Shown here one piece after another: positions 32,426-44,678 of a stretch of 64,000 nucleotides of DNA. The notes beneath the pieces were generated by a model. The model was not told the origin of the DNA, did no database searches, and saw only the letters and a list, made by a program, of their open reading frames with translations. Within the stretch, counting starts at the first letter, position 1, and every line of letters begins with the position of its first letter. This stretch comes from Chytridium lagenaria (Eukaryota > Chytridiomycota > Chytridiomycetes > Chytridiales > Chytridiaceae). The position numbers and the translations under genes were made by a program. Where the stretch lies: the NCBI GenBank assembly GCA_025449115.1, contig JAHLKC010000039.1, forward strand, positions 1-64,000, in the 5' to 3' direction.

Positions 32426-35400
32426 TTATGGACGAGTGTAGTTAACATGATCAACCATCAGCCTCCGGTCTGGCGTCTTAGGTTGCATCTTACTGACTCC
32501 TAAACCCAACTTCCCTGCCTCCAACTCATCAAGATCCATCCTATCACCAAGAGGAGAGCACAATGAGGGTGTTGCTTCATGTTGAATATCGGCAGGAAGA
32601 GGTTGCGGCTCGTGAGGTTGTGGAACTTCTTCCGGGGTAATGTCCATCAAGGTGGTCGCCTGCTCATCCTCCACAACTTTCTCTACAATCTGGTCGGTCA
32701 TCGGAACCTCCCGACTCACAGTCTTCTCACTCTGGTCACCCGACACCAACTCCCTATCCCATGTGGCTCCCCACTCACTCCATTAATCCCTCCACCCATC
32801 CCCTCTGGTTGACTAACCATCCCGGCTGCCGCCGAAACCTTCGCCTTTCTACCCCTTGTAGATTTCGGTTGTTCGACAATCGGCACCTTTACAGTCTCTG
32901 TCACAGGCGCCCGTCCCCTTCGCGACGACCTTCGCGGACCAAACTCATCATCAAAGAATTGTGCGAACTCGGCGAGCTTGTCAGGAGACCGCGACCTTGT
33001 GTTGGCTAAAAACAAACATCTCGTAAGAATCATAAAAAGCAGAATACGGATGAGAGTGTATCAACTTACTATCTTCCACAAGAACTTCAACATAGCCCTT
33101 CGGCATTTTTTTCTTCACTACAGCCTCCACCCCCTCACCCGCTGCAGCTGAAGCCGCCGCAATCGCAGCCGTTGCAGCTTTCTTTGGCGGCTTCCCCATT
33201 TTCGACTTCCCACCAGGTGTACCATCCAAAGTAACCTCACCCGCTAGAACCGATTCATGAGCATCTGCCGCTTGGCCTTGAAGTTCAGTAGCCGTAACCA
33301 AAGCAGTAGCAGCAGCCTTTTTGGGCGGTCTACCCGCTTTCCTCTTGACCAGAGGTGTCTTTAAACCGACAGTAGCAGGAGGCGGCGCCTCCGTGGCAAC
33401 AGCAGAAGGCACCTCAGGAGTAATAGCAGGAGGTGGCTCAAAAGTTATGGCAGAGGGCGGCTCAGAAATCACAGCAAAAGGCGGCTCAGAAGTGATAGCA
33501 GAAGAAGACGGTACTTCCAAGGCGGCATCCACCACTCCGCTGCCTTTATCTTCTCCCGGTAGTGCGGTCGGTGTTGCTTGCTTAACAGCCACTGAAGCCG
33601 ATGCCGCAACTGCAGCTTTCTTTGGCGGCCTCCCCATCTTCTTTCTACCAACAGGCGTCTCAACCACCACAGGGGCTGGCGCAACAACCTCCATCGCTTC
33701 TTCGTCGTCGTCATCCTCAACGACCATCTTCTTCGATGATCTCCCTATCTTCCCCTTCTTAACACCTTTGCACCCTTGGTAGCAGTCACAGGGCGTGACG
33801 GGAACAGGTGCAGAAACAGTTTGACCGACTCAACGGTCTGAACCTTTTCCACAGTCTCAATGCTTTGGGTAGGCTGAACAGCCGGAACAATAGGTTGCGT
33901 AGTCGCGACAGGCGCAACAGGGGTAACCTCGACGGTCTCAACTGCCGTAACCACAATTTCCATCGCAGCCTTCTCAACGGGCACCGGTGCATAATACCCA
34001 ACAGGAGCGACGGTATCCCCACACTCCACCTCCTCCTCCAAATCCATATCACTTGCCTCATCAACCCTTCCACTCAATGGCGGCACAACGCCCATCCCCT
34101 CCTCAACCTCCTCAATCTCCTCATCTTCCTCAACAACCTCCGCAACTTCTACACTCTTCACCTCCTCAACAACCTTATCCTTCAACATCTCATCACGCCT
34201 CCTCTCCATATCCCTGGGCGACACCCGCGGTGGAGACAGGTGATACATCTGCTGCTGATACGACTGATACGAATGCTGCGGAGGCGATTGTTGCTGATGC
34301 GGCAACGGCCCTCCATGTCCCCTCCTCCCGTATTCATCTTTCTCATATAAATCTCGTTCCCTCCCACCCATGCCCCCATTCCCACGAAACTCATTATGCC
34401 TTTCCTCATGAAACCTCTCATCTCGTCCATCATGTCCAGTCCTCCTCTCATCTCTCCTCTCATCCCAGTCCCGCCTATCTTGCAACGGCGGAACCAACGG
34501 TGGATATTTATCCCTTCCGCTAAAGGCCCCATACCTTCCACCAGGGCCATCTCTTGGACCGTCCCTTGGGGAATCAGGCCCTTTCTCATCCCTCCTCTCG
34601 TCCCAATCCCGCCTATCCTGCAACGGCGGAACCAAAGGTGGATGGCGTTCCCTTCCACTAGGGGCCCCATATCTTCCGCCAGGGCCGTCTCTCTGCCCGT
34701 CCCTTGGAGAATCTGGCCCCTTTCTCCTAGGCGCTTCCCTCTCTGCGCTATCCCGTATAGTCCCCTCCCGCACAATCTCTCTCTTTATAGGCTCCCTTTC
34801 CTTCCTTCCAGACACCGAGGACTCCTTGGACAACGCCCGTCCCCTTCTCCTTCCCTTCCGAACCTCAGGCGACGACCCACCAGAACTCGTGACCGAAGTC
34901 CCATCAGTGGATGACCCCGAAAAAGTCCGGCTTCTTCCCGTACTGTCAGATCTCGATGAACTGGGACTCCTTTTTCGTTGTGTCCTGGGTCTCGGCTTTG
35001 AATTCCGATTCCGACTCCGGTCACTCGACATGGACCCCGACCTTTGCCTGCGTTTCCCTCGACTCCCAGTACGACTTAGACTCCGACTGCGACCATGAGG
35101 CGAGGATCTGTGGCGACGACGGTTGGTGGAGTAGGGGTGGTTGTGGTCGGTTTTCGATTGGGAGGGAGGTAAGCGGGATGCGACGGGTGGGGGTGACGCA
35201 TTACGGTCGACTCTGTCGAAACGAGATGGAGGTGGAGGTGGTTGTGGTGTTGGGGCGTCACGGTACTGTTTAGGGGGTGGCGATGCGTCGTGTCGAGACT
35301 TCGGAGGCCTACAATCAATGACAAAAAAAAAAATCAGCTATACGAGAAAAATATACAAGTATAAAAGGAGAAAGGAGATAAAATAAAACTCCTCTCACAT

Positions 35401-37696
35401 ATTATTATACTCCCTCATTCTCTGCGGATGATAATGTTGATGATGTTGTTGGCCCTGATACCCCCCCCAAACCCTTGCTGATACTGTTGCTGTGAGGGAT
35501 GCTCAAGAAACTCTCTCCTATCATGATAATTCGGGTTCCACTGCTGCTGATACTGACTCTCCCCTCTTCCAGAGTAATAACCATCATGTCCCGGCATCCC
35601 CTTATCTAAAAAATCCCTGCGCGTCGGTCTTGGAGGTGAGTCCTGCCGAAGTAGCGTGTCAGCATCACCACGACTATGGACAGTAAAGTCGTTGTTAAAC
35701 TCTTCAGCGGGCTTACCGCCCTTTTTGCGCTGCTTGCTTTCGTATTCGTGCCAGTCGCCTTCGACTTTGGGAGGCTGGCAAAAAAAGTCAGAGATTTGTG
35801 CAAAAGTCGGTTACTTACTCGCTCGGCGAACAAGGTCTTGGCAGCTCATCCGTAAAGTAGGGATGCACTAAAGCCTCTGCGGCAGAAGGCCGTTTACTCG
35901 GATCCATTTGCAACAGAGAATCAAGCAACTTAAACCCCTCCCCCACAATCAGCCTAGCAAAAATAAAATCCATGCGGTTACTTTTTTAATTCACTAACAT
36001 CAACAAGGACAAACAGTACTGCAAAAATCTACTTGCCTCTTCATCATCTCCCTTAGGCATCTAGTAAGCACCTGCTTCGGTCTCATCATATTCCACCAAG
36101 GCATGGATTCGATTCCAGGCCACGATTCCTCCGTCGGTGTCCCACATACCTTCCAAATATGATCCAACTGCGATATCTCATCGTTTCCAGGAAATATGGG
36201 TTTTCGAAGCAACATTTCCGCCATAATACATCTAAGTTTTCAAAATGTTAGGTGAATATAAAGCTCCACACAGTTAGAAGATAACGCCCCAAAAAAAAGT
36301 ACGGATGAAAAGATAAATTCAGTTTTGAAAAAAAAGATGAACGGCAAATGAACAAAGCCAACAGTTAAGGTAAATTGTAAATTGTAAATGACCAGAACTA
36401 CAAAAAATATGATAAATAAATTCCCATTGTGTAAATGAAAGCGAAAAAATGACGGGTAAGAAAACAAAATATCAGGGAAAGAGAAGAGGTTAAGATAAAG
36501 AAGAGACTTCAACCCACCCCGAACTCCACATATCAATCTCCGTCCCATACCCGTCGACCCCAACAATAACTCAGGCGGCCGATACCAAAGCGTTATCACC
36601 CTATTTGTATAATCCATTTTCCCTCCCACTAGTGTCCTCGCAAGTCCAAAATCCCCCAACTTTAGCACCCCATCCCGATTCATCAACAAATTCGATCCCT
36701 TCATATCCCTGTGCACAATCCCTTTAGAATGGAGGTACGCCAGTCCATCGAATAATTGATGCATAAGACATTTGATATGCTGGGGTTCCCAGCGGAGAGC
36801 GGGGTTGTTAAAAACACCGGTGAGATCGTGATCCATGTATTCAAAAACGAGATTGACGAAGCCTTTGAAGAGGTTAAAGATAACGATGAATGAAAAACGG
36901 AAGAGAGCCAAAAACTTACATTGTCCTTTACTTTCATCCGAAATGATTTCTAAAAGGCTCACCACATTGCGATGTCTTAGAGATGTTGCAATTTTAATCT
37001 CCCTAATACCCGTAATCGGAAACTATGACAAAATAACACCAGAAGAACATTACATATCGGCAATCATTAGACGATACAGCAAAAAATTATGAAAAAGCAC
37101 TTTAAAGGGTAAAAAAAACTCGAAAAGAGCGAAATAACAGAAAAACCAACTCAACCCCCTCCTTTTCCGTCTCAATCTTAACTTTTTTAACGCAACCGTC
37201 GCATTCGTTATTCGATTAATCGCTTTATACACTTTCCTGATTCGATAGAGTCAGCGAAAAAGTGGGTAATGGGAAGAGGGTAAGGAAACTCACCCGTAAG
37301 TTCCTTCTCCACCATCGCAGTTTTCTGATAAAGACTATCAAACACCACGTAAACACCGCTGGCCTCACCCCAAACCCTGGTTGGCCCAAATGATCCCATA
37401 CGACCTGCTTATCCGTCTTCACCGCCAGTTTCGCCATAATGCGTCGCTCTATACAGAGAAAAATAAGGATTGCGCAGGAATAGGGAGACCCTATTACCTT
37501 CATGCATCTCCATCTTCCCATTCCGTCTTTTCCGTTTCTCTCCAGGACTCTCTCCACCACTGTCGTCGTCAATGTCCATGTCGTCTTCGGAGACTCGGGA
37601 GGAGGTGGGACGGGGGGTGGATGCATTTGAACCTCGTGCCAGTGACCCTCCTGATGTGCGAGGGGGTTGGATGGGGATGCGGTCAATGTCATTCAT
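32426..37696 (-). CDS. CTK1: Ctk1/CDK12-type RNA polymerase II CTD kinase with RS and AT-hook tail
   Basis: Cyclin-dependent kinase expected to phosphorylate Ser2 of the Pol II CTD. Start ATG at 37696 ([12 protein letters not shown]). N-lobe: MVGEGTYG-type glycine loop (one G missing near 37307), [18 protein letters not shown] with the catalytic Lys, then EKEG (one A missing near 37183) and [21 protein letters not shown], the PITAIRE-like cyclin helix. C-lobe: [39 protein letters not shown], then [20 protein letters not shown] and [11 protein letters not shown]. The family's C-terminal extension reads [11 protein letters not shown] (about 35740). The frame runs on through an intron (35404-35310) into an RS region (35280-34790), two copies of a ~41-residue repeat, a Val/Glu-rich part and three AT-hook-like motifs (GRPPKK at about 33620 and 33335, GKPPKK at about 33195). 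A break near 33835 changes frame. The RS region is C-terminal here, whereas animal CDK12/13 carry it N-terminally. Confidence 0.9.
34450..34735 (-). repeat. Two-copy ~41-residue repeat in the CTK1 tail
   Basis: Each copy encodes KGPDSPRDG(Q/P)[13 protein letters not shown](E/D)(R/K)(H/Y)PPLVPPLQ and [11 protein letters not shown]. The DNA copies differ by few bases, indicating a recent in-frame tandem duplication. Confidence 0.9.
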
Positions 37697-37955
37697 TGCG
37701 TCCGGGTCCAACCGACAACAACTGAGAATGCTGTGGAGGGGTTGGGGTTAACTAAGAAGAGATGGTGTGTGTGTGTGAGCGACTGCGGGTTGAAGTCGGT
37801 GCTTTGGTAAACGCTCGAGTCCGGCTCCCCTTTGTGAAAAAAGACTGAAGTGGCGAGGATTTGCAGCAAAGAGTTCCTGCCAACAGCTAACGATTTTTTT
37901 TTCCGTTTTTGAGAATTGGATTTTTCTTTCATATCCAACAAGGACAGATTCAACC
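37697..37955. promoter_or_regulatory. Divergent intergenic region CTK1 / eIF3k
   Basis: 259 bp separate the two outward-facing start codons and must contain both promoters. The right side is T-rich (37895-37930) before the CAACC-ATG-C context of eIF3k. No defined box is recognised. Confidence 0.5.
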
Positions 37956-39121
37956 ATGCCCGGCGTTGAGAACAAGCATGTGGAGAGTGAGGGTGTGGAG
38001 GATGAGGAGTTGGAGGAGGACATGGAGGGACCTGTGTTTGGGGAGGGAGGGATTCCCGTCTGTGCCTTGTCCGCCTGATCGGCCTGAAGCTGTATGTTGG
38101 AAAAGTTTATTGATTCATCCGATGTGTGTCCGTGTGAGTTCTTCGGATGCTGACCCACTCTTTCTTTCATTTTTGGATGGTTTAGATTCATGTGATTGTG
38201 GAGACTGTTGACAGGTGAGGAATTGAATGCATGCTTTTCTTGAGGTTTTATTGGGCTACGGAAATGGAGGACAATGAGTGGCATCGTCCATCGTCGACCA
38301 GCAATTTTCTACTCGTCCTATGAGGGATACTCATAAATGAACTCATTGATGCTATGCGACTAGAAGCTTTTATCTGTTGATTCTGGATAGTCAAAAGGAC
38401 TACTCGTTGGAGCATGCTTCCAAAAAGCAGGAATTATAATATTGAACACCTTTACATATTTCCACAGATATAACCCCGACAACCTTCCCGTTCTCGAAGA
38501 CTACGTCCGTGAACAGATGCTCAACAACACTTTTGACCGCACCGCCAACCTCGCCGTGCTCAAGCTCTACCAGTTCACCCCCTCCTACACAAACACCTCT
38601 GTCGTCGTCTCCATTCTCGCTCTCTCCCTCGGCAACCTCCCCGACCCCGACTTAACCTCTCCCTCTGTCTCCTGAGCGAAGAAATCCTCTCTGACCCCTC
38701 TGTCGCCAAACTCGTTCAAATGCAACACCTTCTCGAGCGTTGCCATTTTGCGCAATTCTGGGAACTCTTGGACGCTGACACCTCGGACGACACACCGGAA
38801 GAAGAACAACTTCACCTGTTGAGGGATTTCCCTGAATTCGATACATCCATTCGGAAATTTATCTCTTCGACCCTCGCGTCGGCTTACCACTCCATCTCTG
38901 TGGAGCTTTTGCAGGTGTATTTGAACTTGGACGGGGAGGATTTGGCGGATTGGATCTCGGTTATTGGGCGTCGTTTAATTCAGAAAATCCCGGGATTGTG
39001 GATTTCCCGAGTAAGGTTGGGGTGGGAGGTTGTGGCGCCGAAACCTGTGATTGTACAGGAGAATATTCGGTTTGAACAGCTTACTAAGATTATTGGGGTG
39101 GGACGTTTGAATGCTGTTTAA
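37956..39121 (+). CDS. EIF3K: Eukaryotic translation initiation factor 3 subunit K
   Basis: PCI/winged-helix subunit of eIF3. The start at 37956 (MPGVENKHVESEG) is in a good context; an acidic stretch and RPEA (near 38085) lead to an exon ending near 38214 (VIVETVD + AG). The exon from 38468 continues YNPDNLPVLEDYVREQ, TANLAVLKLYQFTPSY, ILALSLGNLPDPDL, then (one base out) LVQMQHLLERCHFAQFWELL, FDTSIRKFISSTLASAYHSI, DGEDLADWISVIG and ends IIGVGRLNAV. RYNP(D/E)NL, NLAVLKLYQF and CHF..FW are diagnostic of eIF3k. One-base breaks occur near 38040 and 38655. The first intron-exon boundaries (38130-38467) are tentative. Confidence 0.93.
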
Positions 39122-39720
39122 ATTTGATAAACGATGTCATATGTTTGTTTTTTTTTTGTTTTGTATGTTGACGGGGTGTTAGGAATTTGTACGTTGATTT
39201 TTTACTCCTTGTTTTATTTTGAGGTCTGGATGGTGGACGGGTGTTGCGTATTTGGTCAGACTTTTGATCAGTGGATTCTTGAGAATAAAAGAAAAAAGTT
39301 AGGCGGAAAAGATATCGTGAATCTTCGATTTTACATTTTACTAATATCAAGCATCGACAAGAGTCTCAGAAGAATACTGTAGGCTTATGAGAAAAGGGAA
39401 ATGAAAATGACTATATGATGACCGTTCTTCCCCATGGCCTTACTTAACTGCGCGAACGTTTCAATCTCTCTGTTACTTGGTTCGTAGAGCGAATGAGACA
39501 CATTTACTTCCTTCCGAAAAAGAAATAAGACAACAACCGGAAGAATAACAGTTATTTCGTTAAAACTAGGGATTTTTGGATATTAATTATTTGTATAGAT
39601 AGAGGAAGGGGTGGGGTATAGTGTACAACGTCAGTGCACGAAAGTAAGTATAGCGAAGGCGAGCTGGATTTTAGACAAGACGATTGGTGTGAAGTCCCTT
39701 GTTTGTGGTGTTATGACCCC
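39122..39720. other. Intergenic region between convergent genes
   Basis: The 3' ends of eIF3k and RPC11 face each other. No gene is seen. Confidence 0.5.
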
Positions 39721-40454
39721 CTAGTTCTCTCTCCATGTATATCTGCAGTTAACGCAAGTGTAGAAGGTGGTCATAGGTTCATCAGCAGATCTAAAAAGTT
39801 GGAATTAGAGATTTGTTGAAGTCATCAGAAGAATCACCTAATTTGTAATTGCATGTAATAAGCTCTGTGGAGATAATGTTAGAAACAAAAAAAGAGGCGG
39901 TAATCAGTTATCATATGAAAACAAAAAAATAGGTGTACCTCGTCCCCTCGCATTTTGAGCAGTTGACGTCGGTTTGGTCTTGCTTTTCTAATGCTTCTTC
40001 TCCGCCGAGGACATCGTCGACCGCCTTTTTTCTTGAAATAGGTTCGGCGTTTGATTTTCTGTTGGTTCGATGTTTATACATTCGACACAGATACGGTAGA
40101 TAGGATGTAAGGATGGAATACGAGAATGACAATGGAGATTAGGAAAAACGAATGAGAACGGAATGATATCCTGAAAGAATGTGTATCGAGTTCAAAAAGT
40201 AATTCCTCGGCCTCGCATTCATCTCTTTCCTTCGAGCTTGAAATCATTGCATTCCTTTGCGTCCACATTACTCTCATAGTAATGCTGAAGAAGCTCGCAT
40301 TCATCTCAAACCCCTCTGAGTGCTCGCAATAGAAAAAGTTGAGTACCTTTTCCAGTGTACACATGTATGGACATGCCTGACAAAAGAGCTCATGCCCTCC
40401 CATCTCCCCGACTTGAATGAGCAACAAGTTGGCGCATGTTGGGCAAAAGAACAT
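39721..40454 (-). CDS. RPC11: RNA polymerase III subunit RPC11 (RPC10/POLR3K)
   Basis: Small Pol III subunit with TFIIS-like RNA cleavage and termination activity. Minus-strand exons: 40454-40347 (MFFCPTCANLLLIQVGEMGG, then FCQACPYMCTLEK), 40058-39939 (KSNAEPISRKKAVDDVLGG, then CSKCEGT), 39864-39838 (AYYMQLQIR) and 39790-39721 (SADEPMTTFYTCVNCRYTWR, stop TAG). The N-terminal zinc ribbon has C-x2-C and C-x2-C; the C-terminal ribbon has CSKC and CVNC and the (S/R)ADEP loop with the catalytic acidic pair Asp-Glu of the TFIIS hairpin. The join from exon 1 to 40058 is one base out of phase, so a small exon or a missing base remains. Length (about 108 residues) matches the family. Confidence 0.93.
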
Positions 40455-41239
<785 letters not shown>

Positions 41240-41716
41240 TATACTCCATAATGATCTTAAAAATATATTCGTTGGAATATATCAGCACATGAGGGTAGAT
41301 TTTCTTTTACGATTTATGGAAATATTATGAGAAGAACTTTTGATATTTCACATGCAGGATTATTGAAAGTGAGGGCTAATTCATCGATTGACATTCTGGG
41401 ATGACTTTTTATATGAATATTATTTGATACAGAAAGTGAAATACATTTCAACGGATGCATTTGGACATAACTGATATTTGCACAATCAAGAATAATGGCC
41501 GGACAAATCTCTGATCAAAATAATCTTGTCCGAAATTCATGGTAGTTTTCGTTTGCTTATTTATTAAATACAGCTTGCATGTTGCATATTCATAGTCATT
41601 CATTACACATATTGACACCCATCCATAATAAATACCCATCACACCCGTCCATCACATCCATCCATCCATCCATCCCTTCTCTCGATATTCCAAATCCTAC
41701 TTTTTTACATGTTTAG
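41240..41716. other. Intergenic spacer
   Basis: AT-rich, with a CATC microsatellite at 41648-41674 just upstream of the next gene. No gene is seen. Confidence 0.5.
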
Positions 41717-44678
41717 ATGTTCTTATTGGACAATCTTGTGGAGAGTATTCAGCGATATCTTAGTGACAGGCATGCATCAGCGATATCACTGCAATCTATA
41801 GATTCTACTTCCATTGCTACTACTTCTACTGCTACTTCTGCTTTAACCACCACTTCTACCACCACCACCAATACGTCAACTACTTCGACCAACACCACAG
41901 GTTCTACCTCTACTTCTGCTCTGACAGGCAAGAGGAGATTAAGTGATGGGGCTGCTCATATTGTCCCATGGTAACTTATATAATAATACTTTTTGGATCA
42001 TGACTCTTTCTACTTTCGTACTCTTAAGCGAATAACTTTTTTTTTCCTCTTACTAAAACAGGCCTTGGGTTGCTTCTCGCGTCCTCGATGTCTTTTTGCA
42101 ATATCCTGCTGGCCTCACCAGGACAATCCTATTTGCAGAGCTGGAGTCAAAATGGGATGCTGAGAAAATGATGATGGGAAATACCAAGAGCAGACGGAGT
42201 AATCGTGTCGGTGAGTTCTTTTTTTTAAAAAATATATAGATAATAATTGAAATGCGTTATGCTTTATAATGACGTTTTTTGTTTCTTCTTAACTCTTTCT
42301 GCTGTTTTCTACTTCTGCAGGATTCTCAAACCTCTCGGCGCTCAAGGATGAAGTCATGACCTGCAAGGAAAAGAACTTTGAGGCTTTCTTGCTAGGTGTC
42401 AAACCTCTCATCAGGCAAGATGGAAAGGAACATACAACGTTAAATGTTCTCGCTTTAACTGATATCGAAGAGTCGCCGTTATTTGCTTCACGACGTCATC
42501 AGCATGGCCGCCATCAGATTCTTCTTCACAGGAGGTTTTGATGTCTTTTCAACAGCTCTTTTCAGGAATCTCGTTGAAAATGTGAGTACTTGATATGCGG
42601 AAAGATTTAGTCGCGAATCGACACCCGAATCATTCCCTTGAGCCTTGCAAGGCCTTTATCTATTGAGAATACTCCCCAAGTCACTTGCAAAGCCGCTTTT
42701 TTCATATTGTAAATTGTCGAGATAGTTCACCTAATCCATAACATCTAGAGAACCATCCGATTCACACAAACCGCCGCTCTCCAATCTCCCATTTCCCCAC
42801 CTCCTCCTCCCGACTGAACTCCTTATGATCATCTTTGACGGCCGCAACCTCGTTTACGCAGAACTTCTCAGCTCCATCTTTCGCCACCGCCTCAAAGACA
42901 TCACCCCCGATTCTGGGGATGGCATGTGCTTTCTTGTAAAAGTCAAAAAGATCGATGATGAGTCTCATAAACCGCTTTTGAGGGATGAGGAATTCACCAT
43001 GCCGCATCGACGCGTGCTCGTTAGTGATGGGAGTCTAGGGTATCCGGTGTATTTGTATTTGAGTGGAGTGCATTGTAGACTTGCCAAACCTCTTTTTTCG
43101 GTAATCTTTACTTATCTAAAAGCGTCAATCTTAACGACCTGTTGTCTTTGTTTCATTCTCTATCACAGGGTGACTTTTTAGCAATATATTGCCCTAAAGT
43201 AAGACACAACGACGCTACGGATCGCAGAGAATTGTCACTCTTTTACGGAGACTCTACCATTCTATTTTGTATATCTAATAACAAAACGAACGCAGACACA
43301 TCCAACGGGGATGACTTGAACGATGAGGTCAGTTTCATTATTAGACAACTTTATTTATGTTCCACCCAGGGACTTTGTGACCAAACGTCAACCCCTTACG
43401 TCTCTATATCCAAGACATCCACTCCCGCATGACATCCTTCAGCCTATTTGGCGTCATCACCTATTGTCACGGAAATGTATGCCCTTGCCCCCTGCCCCAC
43501 ATATTCCCACTCACCTTTTTTACAGTCGCCTCTCCAAGACGTCGAAACGTCTGATCGATTCGGGTTCCGACTGGTTGATGACACAGGGGCACTTGATGTG
43601 ACGCTGTGGGGGAACACGGGGTTGGAGTGTAAGGATGTACAAAAGGGGGAGTCGGTGCTTATGGTGAATTTGGGGAGCTCAAGAAATTCGGGGGAGAATG
43701 GAGAAAAGTTTTATGTGTTTGGGAGTGAAGGGTCTGGGACTCGGGTTTATCGAGGTACGTCTGTCCTGTCATTATATATTACAAATCTCTTGACGTTGCT
43801 GATGGTGTTTTCGGGGGTTTAGTTGCCAAGATCACGGGAATCCTCACGTCGTTTATCCTTTGGTCAACCCATCATTTTACCGTCCCAATTGTATTCCAGC
43901 GAGGCACTTTTTTTCGCACGCGTCACGATCACCGGTTGGCGGATTTCGCTTTATTCACCTATTCAACACACTCGTACGAACCTATTTTTCCCCCACTCAT
44001 CCTCTTTTTTTTATCTTTTTTTAATCCTTGTACCTCATCCTCTTTCTTTTATCTTTTTTTAATCCTTGTACCGTATCCCTAATTTTTTTTTTCTTTTCTT
44101 TAGATACTTGTGGACGAGCTGTGGATGGGGAGTGTGGGTATTGTTTTCAGGCGGGGAGTGGACGAGATGTGCCGAAGCTTGGGGTGCTTGTAGATGATGG
44201 GAACGGGATGAGTGAGGTTTTGGTTGGGAGCGGGGTGTTTGTGTGAGTTGTCTTTTCTCTGCTCTACTTTTTTCGTCAATAGGCTTCGTTTTTCTTCCCC
44301 ATACCGAACTTATTTCCGTTTTAGTTTCGCCAACCTCACCGCTTTAATTTTTAGGAACTCCTTGCTATCCGTGGCCATGAATTTGCGGCATTCACGCCAT
44401 CCCAACGCTACACGATTCTCAATCGACTTTTGGGGCGATGTATACATGGTTGTTTTTCGGCGTTTGAGGGGTAAGGTTCATCTTTAATTTTTTTCTTTTG
44501 TTATTATTACTATCATTATTAGATTTTCTTTTTGTTCATACTTCTATTTCAAATTTACTTGATAAAGTTATTTAAAATTTTTTTACTGTAGGAACGGGGA
44601 GTGGTTTTCCGACTTGATGGGTTTGTGGATGATGCGGAGGGGTTCGGGGTTGATGTTGTTGAGGTTTTGGGGTGGTAG
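41717..44678 (+). CDS. Multi-OB-fold, RPA-like ssDNA-binding protein (tentative)
   Basis: Exon 1 (41717-41970) encodes a helical start (MFLLDNLVESIQRYLSDRHA) and a Ser/Thr stretch; exon 2 (42062-42210) WPWVASRVLDVFLQYPAGL; exon 3 from 42321 NLSALKDEVMTCKEKNFEAF and, one base out, RYLLHDVISMAAIRFF. From about 42760 OB-fold-like segments appear: FDGRNLVYAELLSSIFRHRL, HRRVLVSDGSLGYPVYLYLS, GDFLAIYCPKV, then FGFRLVDDTGALDVTLWGNT with GESVLMVNLGSS. Later exons give CGRAVDGECGYC followed by VPKLGVLVDDGNGMSEVLVG, an OB fold next to a C-x2-C pair as in RPA1 domain C, and VVFRLDGFVDDAEGF to the stop at 44678. Candidates include RADX-, MEIOB- or CTC1-like proteins. Exon borders after 42540 are approximate and at least two frame breaks are present. 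Confidence 0.5.

Noticed and set aside
33321..35273. Several long + strand frames
   Set aside because: They mirror the disordered, compositionally biased tail of CTK1 on the opposite strand.
37748..38284. 178-codon minus-strand frame over the eIF3k start
   Set aside because: Opposite strand carries recognised eIF3k sequence and the frame has no family match.
41648..41674. CATC tandem repeats as a CRISPR-like array
   Set aside because: Microsatellite without spacers, in a eukaryotic genome.
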